Assembly (NCBI RefSeq): GCF_039555335.1
Contig: NC_092635.1
Span: 67,678,058-67,742,057, forward strand
Source of the DNA: Amphiura filiformis
Lineage: Eukaryota; Echinodermata; Ophiuroidea; Amphilepidida; Amphiuridae
Reading direction: 5' to 3'
Length of the DNA: 64,000 nt
The notes under the pieces are model-generated. The model searched no databases, was not told where the DNA came from, and saw only the letters and a program-made list of their open reading frames with translations. Of this stretch, positions 32,277-43,900 are shown one piece after another (position 1 is the first letter of the stretch; each line of letters begins with the position of its first letter). The translations under genes and the position numbers were made by a program.

Positions 32277-34938
32277 GTAAATATATCTATTTGATCTACT
32301 TCAGTTTTTCGCATTTTATATGTGCAGTATCTCGGCTTCTTTAAAATTAACTCACTCACCCTTACATTTCAACATTTGTTCTACTAGTCATCCCAATAGT
32401 CATGAGAGTCTTTTTTAAATGCCATAGGTTTTCCAATGTGTTTACGAACTTTTTTGCCTGTTTTATTTGTGTAGTATAGGAAGTAGTGAAAGCTTGTGTG
32501 GTTTATAGTAAGATTGTTAGCTATTGTTAGGCTCCACAAATCACTATAGGCCTACATTGTATATTTGTAAGCTATTTGGGGCCATGCATCTGTAAACTGA
32601 GGCAACATACATTTTAAAAACATGTAAATGTCAATTACTTTTATATAGGCCTACATGATAGACAAGTTATTTAATGGCTGTTACATATTGTTATTGTTCG
32701 TTTTGGTAAAAACATGGAAGAATGTCAAGAGAATGTGAATGATATAAGTATCAAGAATACCTAATACCCTGTCCATGTATTCCATCTATATGACTAAAAA
32801 TATTCATTATATTTTAATATAATTTCAGAGGTGTGGTGATATTACAGTAAGGGAGAGAAAGTTAAGAAGAGGAGATATAGTGTTTACAGATGAAGGCAGA
32901 GTGGAGGTGGATGAAGTGGATTGGATTAGAAATGAGTTTAGAGGAAGAACTGAAGGACATGATGCACACAAAACATTTCCAGGTAAGTGAAAAGGAAATT
33001 TGCTAAAAATGATTGAACTTTACTTTGATTGTTTCTATATGGTTGTTATTGTTAGCTATTAATTAAAGGCCCTAATAATACATTTAGCAAAGGACATTGC
33101 TCGCTCTAGATGTGATTGCACTCTATAATTAATCTAATTGTACTATAATTAACCTGATTGACTAAGGTGACAAACAAAACAAACCGCCTTACTGATGTAT
33201 GTATGAATGTAATGTAAACACATTGATCAACTTTTGTTTCCTGCAAGTGTCAAAAATGCAAAAAGGAGGAATCTTCAAAACTTTTACTTGTAAATATCAA
33301 AGTTTTATAATTTTCTGAATTGAGGCTTAAATCGATTTGATCATGACACCAGAGTGTATTGTGTATTCTAATTTTTAAAGAAGGGGATGAGTTTAGAGAA
33401 ATTTGTTCCAAGGATGTTTTAGAATAACATGCATGTAGGGGCCTACATGCAAAACCTGCCCATGTGCAGGTTGCATGCTTGTACTTGTAAAAAGTTTATT
33501 CGAAATTTAAGGGGAACCGATTGATTTAGTTAGGCATACACCAGAGCAAATATTTCAAGTGAAGTTGTACAGTATAATTAGGAAACTGAAGGTTTACTTT
33601 TTTGTGCAGGTTAGTGGTAAAAGGGTGTCCTTTATTGAATTGTCTTAAGGTTAGACACTATTCTAAACTGTTGCTGATCATTTCATAGCGAGCGTGTAGA
33701 AGAATTGAAATATCACAGATATAATTTTGTAGGTCCTGTGGTTCTTGAGTTATGTTGTATTAAAGAGGGGTGAACCAACAACACTTTTGTAAAACATACA
33801 TAACTCATTTATAACAATAAATCAAGCAAGTTTTCAAAGTAAACGTCAAAGTGTTATTTTTCCATAATATATTTTTGGCTGTTTCGGCCAACAATACCTC
33901 GCCTACCCTTAATACGTTGGACAGTGTTTGCTCAAAGGTACAAGTTCTTGTTCTTTAAAGAGTAATTATTCTTTTATCTTTTTATCTTTAGGATCTGCCA
34001 TATCAGATGACCACAAATATGATGAGGATAGAAGTGAAGATGAATATGAAGAAAAGAATGATGACAGAGGCAAAAATGAAGACGAAGATGAAGACATCGA
34101 TGAAGATGAAGACATTGATGAAGATGAAACTGCAGACAACGCTGAAGATGAGGATGGGAGGTATTTAGATGTTGTAAAAGGTGGGACAGGGTATGTTGGG
34201 GTGGGGGATTTAGTTGTTTATTTAGGTCAATTGCTTTGTGTCATTGTCAGTATTTGCCTCAACCCATCAAGTCATATTACTACAGTAACCTGCCTTGGTG
34301 TTGACATGGAGGCAATGACTGTGGATGACATATCCAAATTAACCTGTTTACCAGATAAACTGCACCTATATAGATCACAACAAAAAATTAAACCATCATT
34401 AAAAAGACTAATTAAAAATATTAAAATAAAATCATTAGAAAATGTTCAAATTTGCCAAGAAATTAACTCTTCCAATATCAAGTATTTGGCTGCTTTAGGT
34501 TTTAATAGAGCTATGGCCTTTTTGTATAATAAGATTTGCACTTTTATGATGACAAAGCCATCTTCAACAAAGTTTGAAATTCCTTATAATTTTCACATAG
34601 TTAAACATTTTACCCTCAATGCTTCAAATCAATACAATTTGAAATTTGAAATTGAAAGCAAAAATTATAAAAAATTAGATGAAGTTTTTGGAAAACAATG
34701 GGATGTTCTTATAAATGACAGCGATTCCAGACATTTTTTTCAATTTATTAGGCACATCAATCTGCAGCTAAAATTAGGCAGTGGAGAGTGTAACAAAATT
34801 TTAGTACTTCTCACAAAGTGTCACTCAACATCAGCATTTCACTCTAAAAATTATAGAGCACTTGCTATATCTAGTCTCCATGCTGCAAGTTCAACCATAG
34901 ATAATTCAACACCAGAAAACTCCACTGAAAACAGTTGA
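32079..34938 (+). CDS. Tudor/chromo-barrel-like protein with acidic tract, 3 exons
   Basis: Exons 32079-32276, 32829-32982 and 33992-34938 join in frame (phases 0 and 1) into about 432 residues, ending at TGA. Residues 5-45 (KGEKIEALDSERQWAKGSVI, then EVLEEGWRVKFTGWGAQWDR) match the barrel of Tudor, chromo-barrel and MBT chromatin readers, with the typical F.GW...WD ending. Residues 51-66 are basic (KRKRK). About residues 122-170 are almost all Asp/Glu. The last 200 residues, starting near LHLYRSQQKIKPSLKRLIK, are Lys/Asn-rich and not recognised. By family, the barrel reads methyl-Lys/Arg or binds nucleic acid. A nuclear chromatin role is inferred. The gene is convergent with the large 2A gene about 6 kb away. 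Base composition is AT-rich like that gene and unlike GALNT exons. Confidence 0.78.
32829..32982 (+). CDS. Tudor-like gene exon 2
   Basis: Acceptor tataatttcag, donor gtaagt. It encodes RCGDITVRERKLRRGDIVFT and EVDEVDWIRNEFRGR and ends in a one-base split codon that joins exon 3 in frame. Confidence 0.78.
33992..34938 (+). CDS. Tudor-like gene exon 3 (acidic tract and C-terminal region)
   Basis: Acceptor ttatctttag. It begins GSAISDDHKYDEDRSEDEYE, followed by DEDEDIDEDEDIDEDE, and continues open to TGA at 34936-34938. Positions 34181-34354 are bounded by a possible GT..AG pair in matching phase (174 bp, 58 codons) and encode a hydrophobic stretch out of keeping with its surroundings. This may be an optional retained intron. 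Confidence 0.75.
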
Positions 34939-35643
34939 GATTATTTTGATGTCATCAACATTATATTAATTATTATGAACCATTTTACACAATAAGGCCA
35001 TAGCCCTATTTAAAAAAGGACACAACAAAAAACAGCAATAATCACCAGTATTCAGTTGTTCAGTTTATTAGTATTTTGACTCACAAACATAATAATGCAC
35101 AATATGAAGTATAATAAGAATCAAAGACAGAGAATTTTACAAAATGATTAATAAGTATGTATTACCCATTTTATTTTACACACTTTGTGATGTTTGATTT
35201 GTAAAAATATATTTGTTTGGATGATATGGTTGAATTTCCATGTATCAATATTATATTGTTTACAAAATACGCAATACAGGGCCATAGCAGCTGTGCTGTG
35301 AGTAAGTCCACATCAAATTAAAAGTTTGTCTTCAAAATATAATTCGGAATGCAGCTTCTATGTTAATTGTTTTGGTTTTGTTTCTTTTCATTTTCATATT
35401 AAATATTTCAATAATTGCAGACACTGCCAAGATTCAAAATCTGTTTACCAAATGCATTCGCACTGACAATATTTTACATGCTTTAAGTTGCATTAAATTT
35501 TATCAGAGACTACTGGGATAGGCGACAAACTTTATAAAAGACACAGTGAGAAAATTATATTTCTCTCCATCTGTGATTGTAGACAGCAAACCACAGTCTT
35601 CTGTCTTGGTCATGTTTTTTGAACATTTTTTAACAAAATTTTA

Positions 35644-35649
35644 AATAAA
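35644..35649 (+). terminator. candidate polyadenylation signal AATAAA
   Basis: First AATAAA downstream of the Tudor-like gene's stop, about 700 bp after it. Position alone supports the assignment. Confidence 0.35.
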
Positions 35650-35897
35650 GTAGCTCTCTTTGGCAATAGGCATGACTAACATGCACACATTTACTATGTG
35701 CAGGATTTTTTCGAGACAAACTTTAAATTGAATGTAACCTAATGTGAACAGTCTTTGCTTCATTCAAAAGGTTAGATTTGCTTCCTTGAAAGAAACAAAA
35801 AAGTAAATTGGTTCTTTTGACTTGCTTAATTTGACATAGCTGCTTTGTAGTGTGTACACACAGACTCTGTTGAATGAAGCAAAAGATTACAACTTAT

Positions 35898-36161
35898 TAG
35901 GCCATCTTAATGAGGAAAATGCATTTTCCTTTTTCCCTCCTATTTTTTAAAAATAGTTATGGAGAAAAAAAACCAATGTGAATCGTCACATTTCCTCTTT
36001 TCAAAATTAAAGAAAATTTTAATATCTTTCTATGTTTTTGTGGCACCATACAGACAAACTAGCCGCCTCAAACCTTGCAGAAAGACATGCATTGGACATT
36101 AGGTTTCAATTCTGAAGAGCTTTGACTCTTTGAGTCAAACTATTTAATTAAGATGGCCTTA
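35898..36161. repeat. MITE with AGGCCATCTTAAT ends
   Basis: TTAGGCCATCTTAATGAG at the left is mirrored by AATTAAGATGGCCTTA at the right. Confidence 0.72.
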
Positions 36162-36734
36162 CTCAAAATACAATTATTATAATGCATAAATAATCATACA
36201 ATAAATACAAGTGGATAAGCACAATCATACGATAAATGTCATTTACATTTCATGTCCCTTGTCTCATTAAAGGCCTATTCAGTGATCCCAGCGCAAGTGT
36301 AAAAATATTTAAATTTTTTTTAGTTGCTTAAAAGTGAAGGATAAGTTATTTGAAATTGTCATTTGGCATTTTTGAAATGAAACATTTGGCAAAAAATGAG
36401 AAAACAGCAGTATTGACAAAGTGAAGCCCATTCAAATACATGTAGCTAATTTATATACTGTCAGTATATAAATTACAGATTCATGTAAATGTCTTATTTT
36501 GTCTTAATACACGGCTTTCGGTTCGGCTAAAGCAATAGCACATTATGACAATGACAAATGTACCAAAATCTGTAGTTTGATAATTTTTACTGTCGCCTGG
36601 ATGAACAATTCACTGAGTACCCTTTAAGGATCATTTGCAAGTTTGTTTTTCTAAACTTTGTAGCATTCCATTTTTTTTATTTATCATTGACTTATTGGAA
36701 CACAATGTTTCCTCTAATCTCCATCAGTTTCCAA

Positions 36735-36957
36735 CTATAAGCTAAAATAATAGTTACTCGATCATGAGAGCTCAATAGGCACTCAATGACAATTGCGTCG
36801 GCGTACATCGCCTACCACACGCTTTGGGTAGCGCTGCATTTCCTGTGCGTGAACAATCGATCGCGCTATCGTGTCATTCCACTAAACTTGCGACATTACG
36901 CAGTGCACGCAGTACATTCATACTCTCATGATCGAGAAATTATTATTTTAGCTATAA
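36735..36957. repeat. MITE with TATAGCTAAAATAATA ends
   Basis: TATAAGCTAAAATAATAGTT and ACTCGATCATGAGAG at the left are mirrored by CTCTCATGATCGAG and ATTATTTTAGCTATA at the right. The GC-rich interior has 'gcgtcggcgtac' and 'gatcgcgctatcg'. Confidence 0.82.
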
Positions 36958-37825
36958 TATGAATATATCTTTACCTTAATTATTTGTAATATTGATGTAC
37001 GGTTTAAGTAATGTCTTAAATAACTACTAATCAAGATTATAACTGAGCTATAAATTGCTAATGTCAATGTTGTCTAAGATGCTGTCACACTTGTAAAATT
37101 ACTTATTCCAAGTTTCCAACATCAACATGGAATGCATTGTACATCCCTTATTTTGTCGAAGATTACAATTTCTTAATTTAATCTGGAAGTAATAATACAT
37201 TAATTAGAAATGAAGTAAAATAGCTTCTAGTTTCCATCAAGCTATTGCTTATTAAGCATTCAGTATTCAGTAATGTGTACACGCACTTGGCTGAAGGGGT
37301 GCACATGTGCATGTCCAGGGGTGGATTTAGGGTGTTTACTGTAGTTTTTATAGATTTTTAAGAAGTCTACAGTCTTATAATAATTATTGTGTATTCTATG
37401 CACCACTTGGACTTGGTCAGAATCAGCACATAATTTATGTTTGGGGACAACAACACATGCATGTGCACCACCAAATTGTGTAACAACTAACATGCAAAAC
37501 AATTTTAATTGCCTTAAAGCTACACATTATAATTGGTCCCAGGAAAACAGCAAAATGGTAACATAATGAGGTGTAAATTTATACCCAATACCCCTGCAAA
37601 TAGTAGGACTACAACTGGTCAGTTATTAGCCCCTCATTTTGACATTTGTTTTTTCAAGTAATGGCTTCAAGCAGTTACATTATTGCAAATTGCTGTTCAC
37701 ATGATCACCACTCTCATCATAGGATAAGGAGATTTCTAACCCTAACAAGACTGTGTGCTACAAAATACTACTTGACATATGCGCTGTTCGTGCATCGCCC
37801 TAAGTGATATATAAGCACGGTTTCG

Positions 37826-37990
37826 CTGGCCAGCAAAGCCCAAGACCCATGGCAAAGTGTCGCCGACCCAGTGCTTGGCATGCGAGGGGTCTCGGGTTCG
37901 AATCCCAGCCAGAGCAAACAACTTCTTTCTTTGTTTTCTCTCTTTATTTCTTCCTTCTTTCCCTTCCCGTCGCCAAAAAGCCCTAGGCGG
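37826..37990 (+). repeat. tRNA-derived SINE fragment
   Basis: The head carries a clear B box (GGTTCGAATCC at about 37894-37904) with a decayed A box ('gacccatggcaaagtgtc') about 35 bp upstream, the spacing of a tRNA-like RNA polymerase III promoter. The acceptor stem does not pair convincingly, so this is a SINE rather than a functional tRNA. A pyrimidine-rich body follows. Confidence 0.7.
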
Positions 37991-38159
37991 TTAGGGTTAG
38001 GCTGAAATAGCTTTGATGGTAGGATAATTTCCATAGGCCAGCCCAAGATCACTATAACATGAGCAAAATAGGCCATCAAAACAATTATTGTTACATTTGT
38101 GTTGCAACTAGCACTACACGTTTTAGCCATATTAGAGTCATTTTGCTTCATTACCACTT

Positions 38160-40964
38160 ACTGAAATTGAATTCATAAACCACATGAATATATTATGTGA
38201 TGCATCCAATCAAAGATGTTTACTTGCTACAATGCAAACACAATGCATAACTCTCTAAATAACTTGATTAGTTCCAGATGCCTGTACACTGCACTGTACA
38301 CGAAAGACTTATATAAATTTATAAGAGAAATCTTAGTGAAAGAAATAAATTCATAAAATTGTCTTACATATTCAAATGTATTCCAAATTACCTCCTTATT
38401 TTTGTGGAGCTTATAGAAGATGAATTAAAGAGAATGAATTTAATAGGATGAATTAAGGGCTACATAAATCTGAAGTTTGTGTACACTGTAAAAAACTAGA
38501 GTGGTCATACCTTCTTGGGATTTCGAGTATGAAAATAAGATCCAATTAAAAATAGGAATATTGACCCCAGTCTTACGAGGAGTATCATCCTGGATGGGCA
38601 AATTATTTTTATCATGTAAATATATTTACAGCAATATCCCTATGTAAAATGCTAAATTTAATTTAAGTCAATGTAATATCTGATATTAATTTTGGATTTA
38701 CTGAACACATGTTTCAATCAATTATGTCAAATATGTGTGTGTTTCATTATACATTAATTTCATCAAAATGGCTAGGCTTTATATAAAGACAAACATCAAA
38801 TAATATGAAAATTGTGAGCGACAAGCACACAAGGTAGAAACAAGAATAAAAAATTATTAATTTTAGTATCTCCAAAATGAAACAGAAACAATTATGATGA
38901 TTGGTATGTATGAGAGACCTTAGTATGAGAAATCATTACGTAATCAAGTATTCAACATCGCTAATAGCAAATAAGAATATCATAAATGTCATCAAAGTCA
39001 TGCTTGAGTGGAGATACATAATGGTTGTGAGAATATTGTCCTTCCCTATAAATATATTATTTAGATTTACAGCAGTCTTATAGATGTAGCAGAGCTCAAC
39101 ATTCACTTACTTTCTGTTTTGATTTGACTTTTTACGGTGCAAGGCTTGGAATTTTTAGATATAGGAGATGAGTTTTCAGATTTTGTTTTTAAATTTTTAT
39201 TTTTCTCTTTAGGGTCAGAATTTATTATAAACAAATGAGCATTATAAGTTTCTGCATGCAGCACTGAAAGTTGATTTGTACAAATGAATGGGCTGAAAAT
39301 TAATATATTGACATTACCAAATTGTTTTTAACATTTTTTCCAAGGCAGATTTGTTTGAAAGAAATACAAATTTTACTGGATTTTTCAAAATAATAAAAAT
39401 CAAAACAACAAAAAACAAAGGAAAAAACAGCAACAGAATGTTTAACATTAAATCAAAATTTGCTCGAAGAATCTTTCTTGATTCCAAAAGTATAAAAATC
39501 TGAACGTTTTTATAAAAGTGTGGGGGAGGTGAGGCTATGGACAGGGACAAGCGCGAAAAAAAAGCGAATTGCGTGGAAAAAATAGCAAATTGCGCGGAAA
39601 TAAACAACCAATTGTGCGGAATTTTTACAAGAAGAATAAAAATGTGAAAATACGAAATTATACACTGCGTCATGTAGGATATATTTTTAGCCTTATGATA
39701 TATCTAAATCACACAATTTTTTACCAATTTTAGGCATTTTGGCGGCCATTTTGAAATGTGCCCTCTATCTCGAGTGTTCCAACATTTGACATTGACTTTT
39801 TAAATGATTTCTCATGCTTCAAAGTATGATAGGCCACTTTCAAATCTTATTCCCCCGTGATTTGGTCACAGAAACACTAATTTCACCCATACTATACATC
39901 CCCAACTAGCATGAATAGTATTGTACTAAATTAACTTGTTTACTTTTCAACATAAATATGTGCCTCAAAGTTTCTTCACACGCATAAAGACATAAAAACT
40001 AAGCAACACTGGTACGAAACAGATTATCAAATGATTGACAATACCGAGACGCTCGAAAAGGCTAACATTTCAACAAAATGACTGTTTACGTTTACATTAA
40101 TAGTGAATTGGGTAGAAAAACTTGAATTTCGCGGGGAAAGGAAAATTTTGCGGCACATCACACGATTTCACGCCGCAAAAATCGTTGGACCCTGGAGAAA
40201 TGCCCCTTTAACAAGATACAAGATATATAAGATTTATTTCCCATAATTCACAACAAATCACACAAATATAAATTTTTAAAAACAAATAAACAAAGGCAAT
40301 ATCAAACAAAACAAATTATGGAGGGGATGACCAGAAGGCCAGAGGAAGTCACCCCTTTAACAAAGAAATGTTACCAACAAAAGAAGTAAAAACAAAATAA
40401 TATAATATTTATAATATAATAAATAACAAACAAAATAAGAAGGTGGGCGATGAGTATTGGATTTGGTGCACAAAGTGAAATAATGTATAATTTCTACATG
40501 CGTTTGATTGATAAGCTTGAACCATTTTTATGCAGTCATTTTTCCAATAACTTTAATGGCATAACCCTTATTGCATCTGTACTAGATATCCCTAACATTT
40601 GATTCAGCTAATTTCACTCAAAAGCAGCCTTGACAAATAATTTACTAATTCAATTTCCGAATTAAAACAAAGAGTCATTCTCAGACTCAGAAGTTGGGTA
40701 GTGGGTGGGTACACAGTCAAATTTTTGGCATGTCACAAACTGTTATTGTGTTTCTTAGTTTAACCAAAACAAATTTGACTGTATTATGGTTTGAACTAGA
40801 GGAGTAGACAGACCGCTTTAAGATACCAAATTTAGCTAAAATCAAGATTTATGTGATTAAATTCAGGATTAAATTTACCCAGGTTGGGAATCATTTTACA
40901 ATTCCTCAAGGAGTAATATTCAAATTTTTCCTCTAAAAATTTACAGATTTTGCTAATTCATATT
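38160..40964. other. intergenic region between the convergent genes
   Basis: AT-rich. Holds a half-copy of the GGGACAAG...GCG inverted-repeat family (about 39538-39680) and a possible minus-strand exon (39111-39292, listed separately). A minus-strand AATAAA (TTTATT at 40233-40238) lies about 730 bp past the large gene's stop and could be its polyadenylation signal. Confidence 0.4.
39111..39292 (-). CDS. possible coding exon of unknown gene
   Basis: On the minus strand a good acceptor (attaattttcag) and a strong donor (gtaagtg) bound 182 bases. They are open in one frame for 60 codons, encoding PFICTNQLSVLHAETYNAHL, then a Lys/Ser-rich stretch ending SQIKTE. I could not join it in frame to a neighbouring exon with confidence. 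It could be chance in AT-rich DNA. Confidence 0.25.
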
Positions 40965-43900
40965 CTAGTTTTGCACTTTTGCATAATTCCCTTTATCAGA
41001 GTCACTCATTCTTTTCCAAATTTCTTGCAATTTGTTATTCTTCTGTTTCCAACTCAAATTTTGTGGCTTTATTTTATTGATATTCTCTTTGTAAAATTGT
41101 ACAAACATTCCCGAAGGTCTTTTTGGTACCTTCTTTGCCTTCAATTTTTTTTGTTTTACCAAACGATTCTTTCTCTTTAAACGTTTGAGCTCGGCATATG
41201 GAAGTAATGCTCCAGGACCACCGGAGTGACGATATTTTGGTTTTGTTGTCACTGGATGAACATGGTGATTTTGCAGAAACAGACTGTTTAGTTGAAATGG
41301 TGCTAAAGAATGATATTTACTACTGCTACTAAGAAACTCAGTTAGAAAGTCAAATGAAACAATGTTCCATCCACGAGCTACTGCCTTACTTACAAGCGGA
41401 CTTGGCTTCTTTCTACTGCACTCTGAAGGATTACAGACAACTAGCATAGTGATATTGACATGAGGTTTAGGGAATCTATAAACGGGAAACTTTGAAAACA
41501 CTCTGGTGCCAGTTGCTTTTATTTTGGACATAATTTCATCGTTTGATCCATACTTTTGAGTGAGTTGTTTGGGGATTTTTCCAAATAGAATGATATCTGT
41601 CACAAGTACATCATTAGTTTTTAAAACTTTGGGTTTGCTTACCTTTAATACATCACCCAGTCTACTTGCTCTGTGTTTGTAAAGAAATATTCGCACATTC
41701 TTTGTAATAGTGTAAGCTGCTTTTTTCAGTCTTTGATATCTAGTACGAGCAATAAAGCCTCTCACAATTTTTTGCAATTGGGTCGCAGCCCAGATTTGTT
41801 CAATGTTATTGAAAAACTCTTTAGCACTTTGTACTTTCTCTGCATCTTGTGAGACCTCATATTCTTTCATTCTGTGCACCAATTTTCTAAATGACCATAA
41901 TAAAATTTCAAAGTGAGGGTCTACAGTTTTATATGCACCACCTCTTTGGGTATGTTGGTAAAAATGACAACCATGAATGTAATGCAAATGTTCCCCTTGC
42001 TCAGTTGCGAAGCGCATCAGAGAGGAAAGGGGTAGGGAATTAAGAAACATGGGGACTTGATCAATAAGTTTCATCATATATGGAGTAAGACGAGCACTAC
42101 TGTATCTAATAATAAATAAACGATGAAATACATTTGTAGCCATGATGTAGTCTGTGATCTGAGCATCGCTCAAACCCCATTCATAATCTGCAGGTTCACT
42201 ACTATCTTTTATTTTTCCTTGAATGAGAGTTGGGTCGGGATCGGAATCTCTTAAAATGCTGATCATCTTGTCAAGGTGGATCCAGATGTTACTTTCTATT
42301 TCATATTCTGTCAGTTTGGTTGAGAGGCTGCCTAACCACTTTTGAATAACAGAATCTATTTCATAAAAAACAGAAGTTGAAGCAACTCCTTCGAGCAAGG
42401 GTTTATATGCATTTATAAATTTGTTGGGTTGAGCTAAGAGAACATGGGCATCTTTCTTATTTAGCTTGACTTCGGTCGTTCCGGTGTCAAAGAAAGCAGC
42501 TTTTTGTATGCCCCGTTGAACCATATTGGCTTTAAAATTTGATAAGGAATTCTCCATTGCTGCCAAACCTTCAGTGAGTGGCGTTACTGATGTTTTAAGT
42601 TTAAAAGTTGAATCTAGACGAAGTTCTACAAGTTTACTAACAACTCGCGCCGCAGCATGATCTATACATAATACTTTATTATTTAAGGCAATACTTGGCA
42701 AAAGTGAATTTGGATTATGCCTATTAATGGAATTTTTGTTTAGGCCTGATCGTGTTCCTGAAGATATGTCAAATTCTGCCTTAGAACTTAAAGGGTCAGT
42801 AGAATACATATTAAAACCATTTTTAGATTGTGGGGCTAGTTCTCCTGGATTACCTTCTATTGAATCCATAAATTTGGCATCTCCAATAAGATAGGTCTGT
42901 ACTTTGTGAGTTTTTTGGATATTGACAAGAAATTCATTAACCCACCCAGGCTTACCACCAGGTCTTCCAATATTTGACTCAAGTTCCCATCTATCATCTC
43001 CTCCATAAAATATACATATGGGCCACAATTCATCCGTACTTTGAAAATCCAAGCCTTGCAATTTCTGTTCATTATTAATGAAGGACATAGCCAGAACAGT
43101 TGCCTTTCGGTCACCAATTTCCCGTCCATCCCCCCATAATTTTAACCAAACTGTTTTGTCTTTATTCCAAAAATATAAGTATTTCTTTAAAATATGAAAC
43201 ATTTGACTAGGATCAATTTTCCACCCAGAAGGTATTCTTTTTGGTTGCATGACTGCTTGATATTGTTGAAGTAATTTTTTTCTCATTTTTCTCCTGTTTC
43301 TCTCAGTGTCAAAAAATCCTGTTAGCTTTTTTCGTAATTTGTTTATAATTTCACTAGCATTGTGGTTGTCAATTAGATTAATTATTTCTAAGGAATTAAT
43401 GAAAAGTTCTTTACTTACTAATTTATATGCTAATTCATGTAGGAATGATTTATTTGAGCTAGATGGTACCAAACTAAGAATATCTACCAAATCTTCTTTA
43501 TCAATTTTACCATCCCATCCACCCGATTTGTCTTTGCTTTTGGAGTTCACATTTTTACAGATATCATACAAAACACCCATTTTAAAACTTTCTTTGTCTC
43601 CTTTGTGAATCGTTTGGGTCATCAGGCTAAGTTCTTTTTGTTGTTCTGAAACTCGGGTATGTAATGTTCTTTGGTGAATTATTTTCCCTGATTGAATCTG
43701 TTCAGAAATGGTCCCCCCTTGCTTAATTAAACAGTGTGAACTTTGGTCTACCCTCTCATGGATTTTATGTTTAGTTTTACCTACTTCCGTGGTTTTATGT
43801 TGGGTGGGCATCTGATCGAGCACAGCATCCTCAAGAAATTTAAGGTAGTCAAATGCGCATGTCCTATCTGGACTTTTTTTTTTAAAGAGAGGATTTAGGA

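Noticed and set aside
37840-37910. Functional tRNA gene
   Set aside because: The B box is good, but the A box is decayed and the acceptor stem does not pair. It is a SINE head.
38517-38591. Possible minus-strand exon (DDTPRKTGVNIPIFNWILFS)
   Set aside because: It has an acceptor and donor, but the phase does not join the 39111-39292 segment without a stop, and it is short. Kept only as a note.
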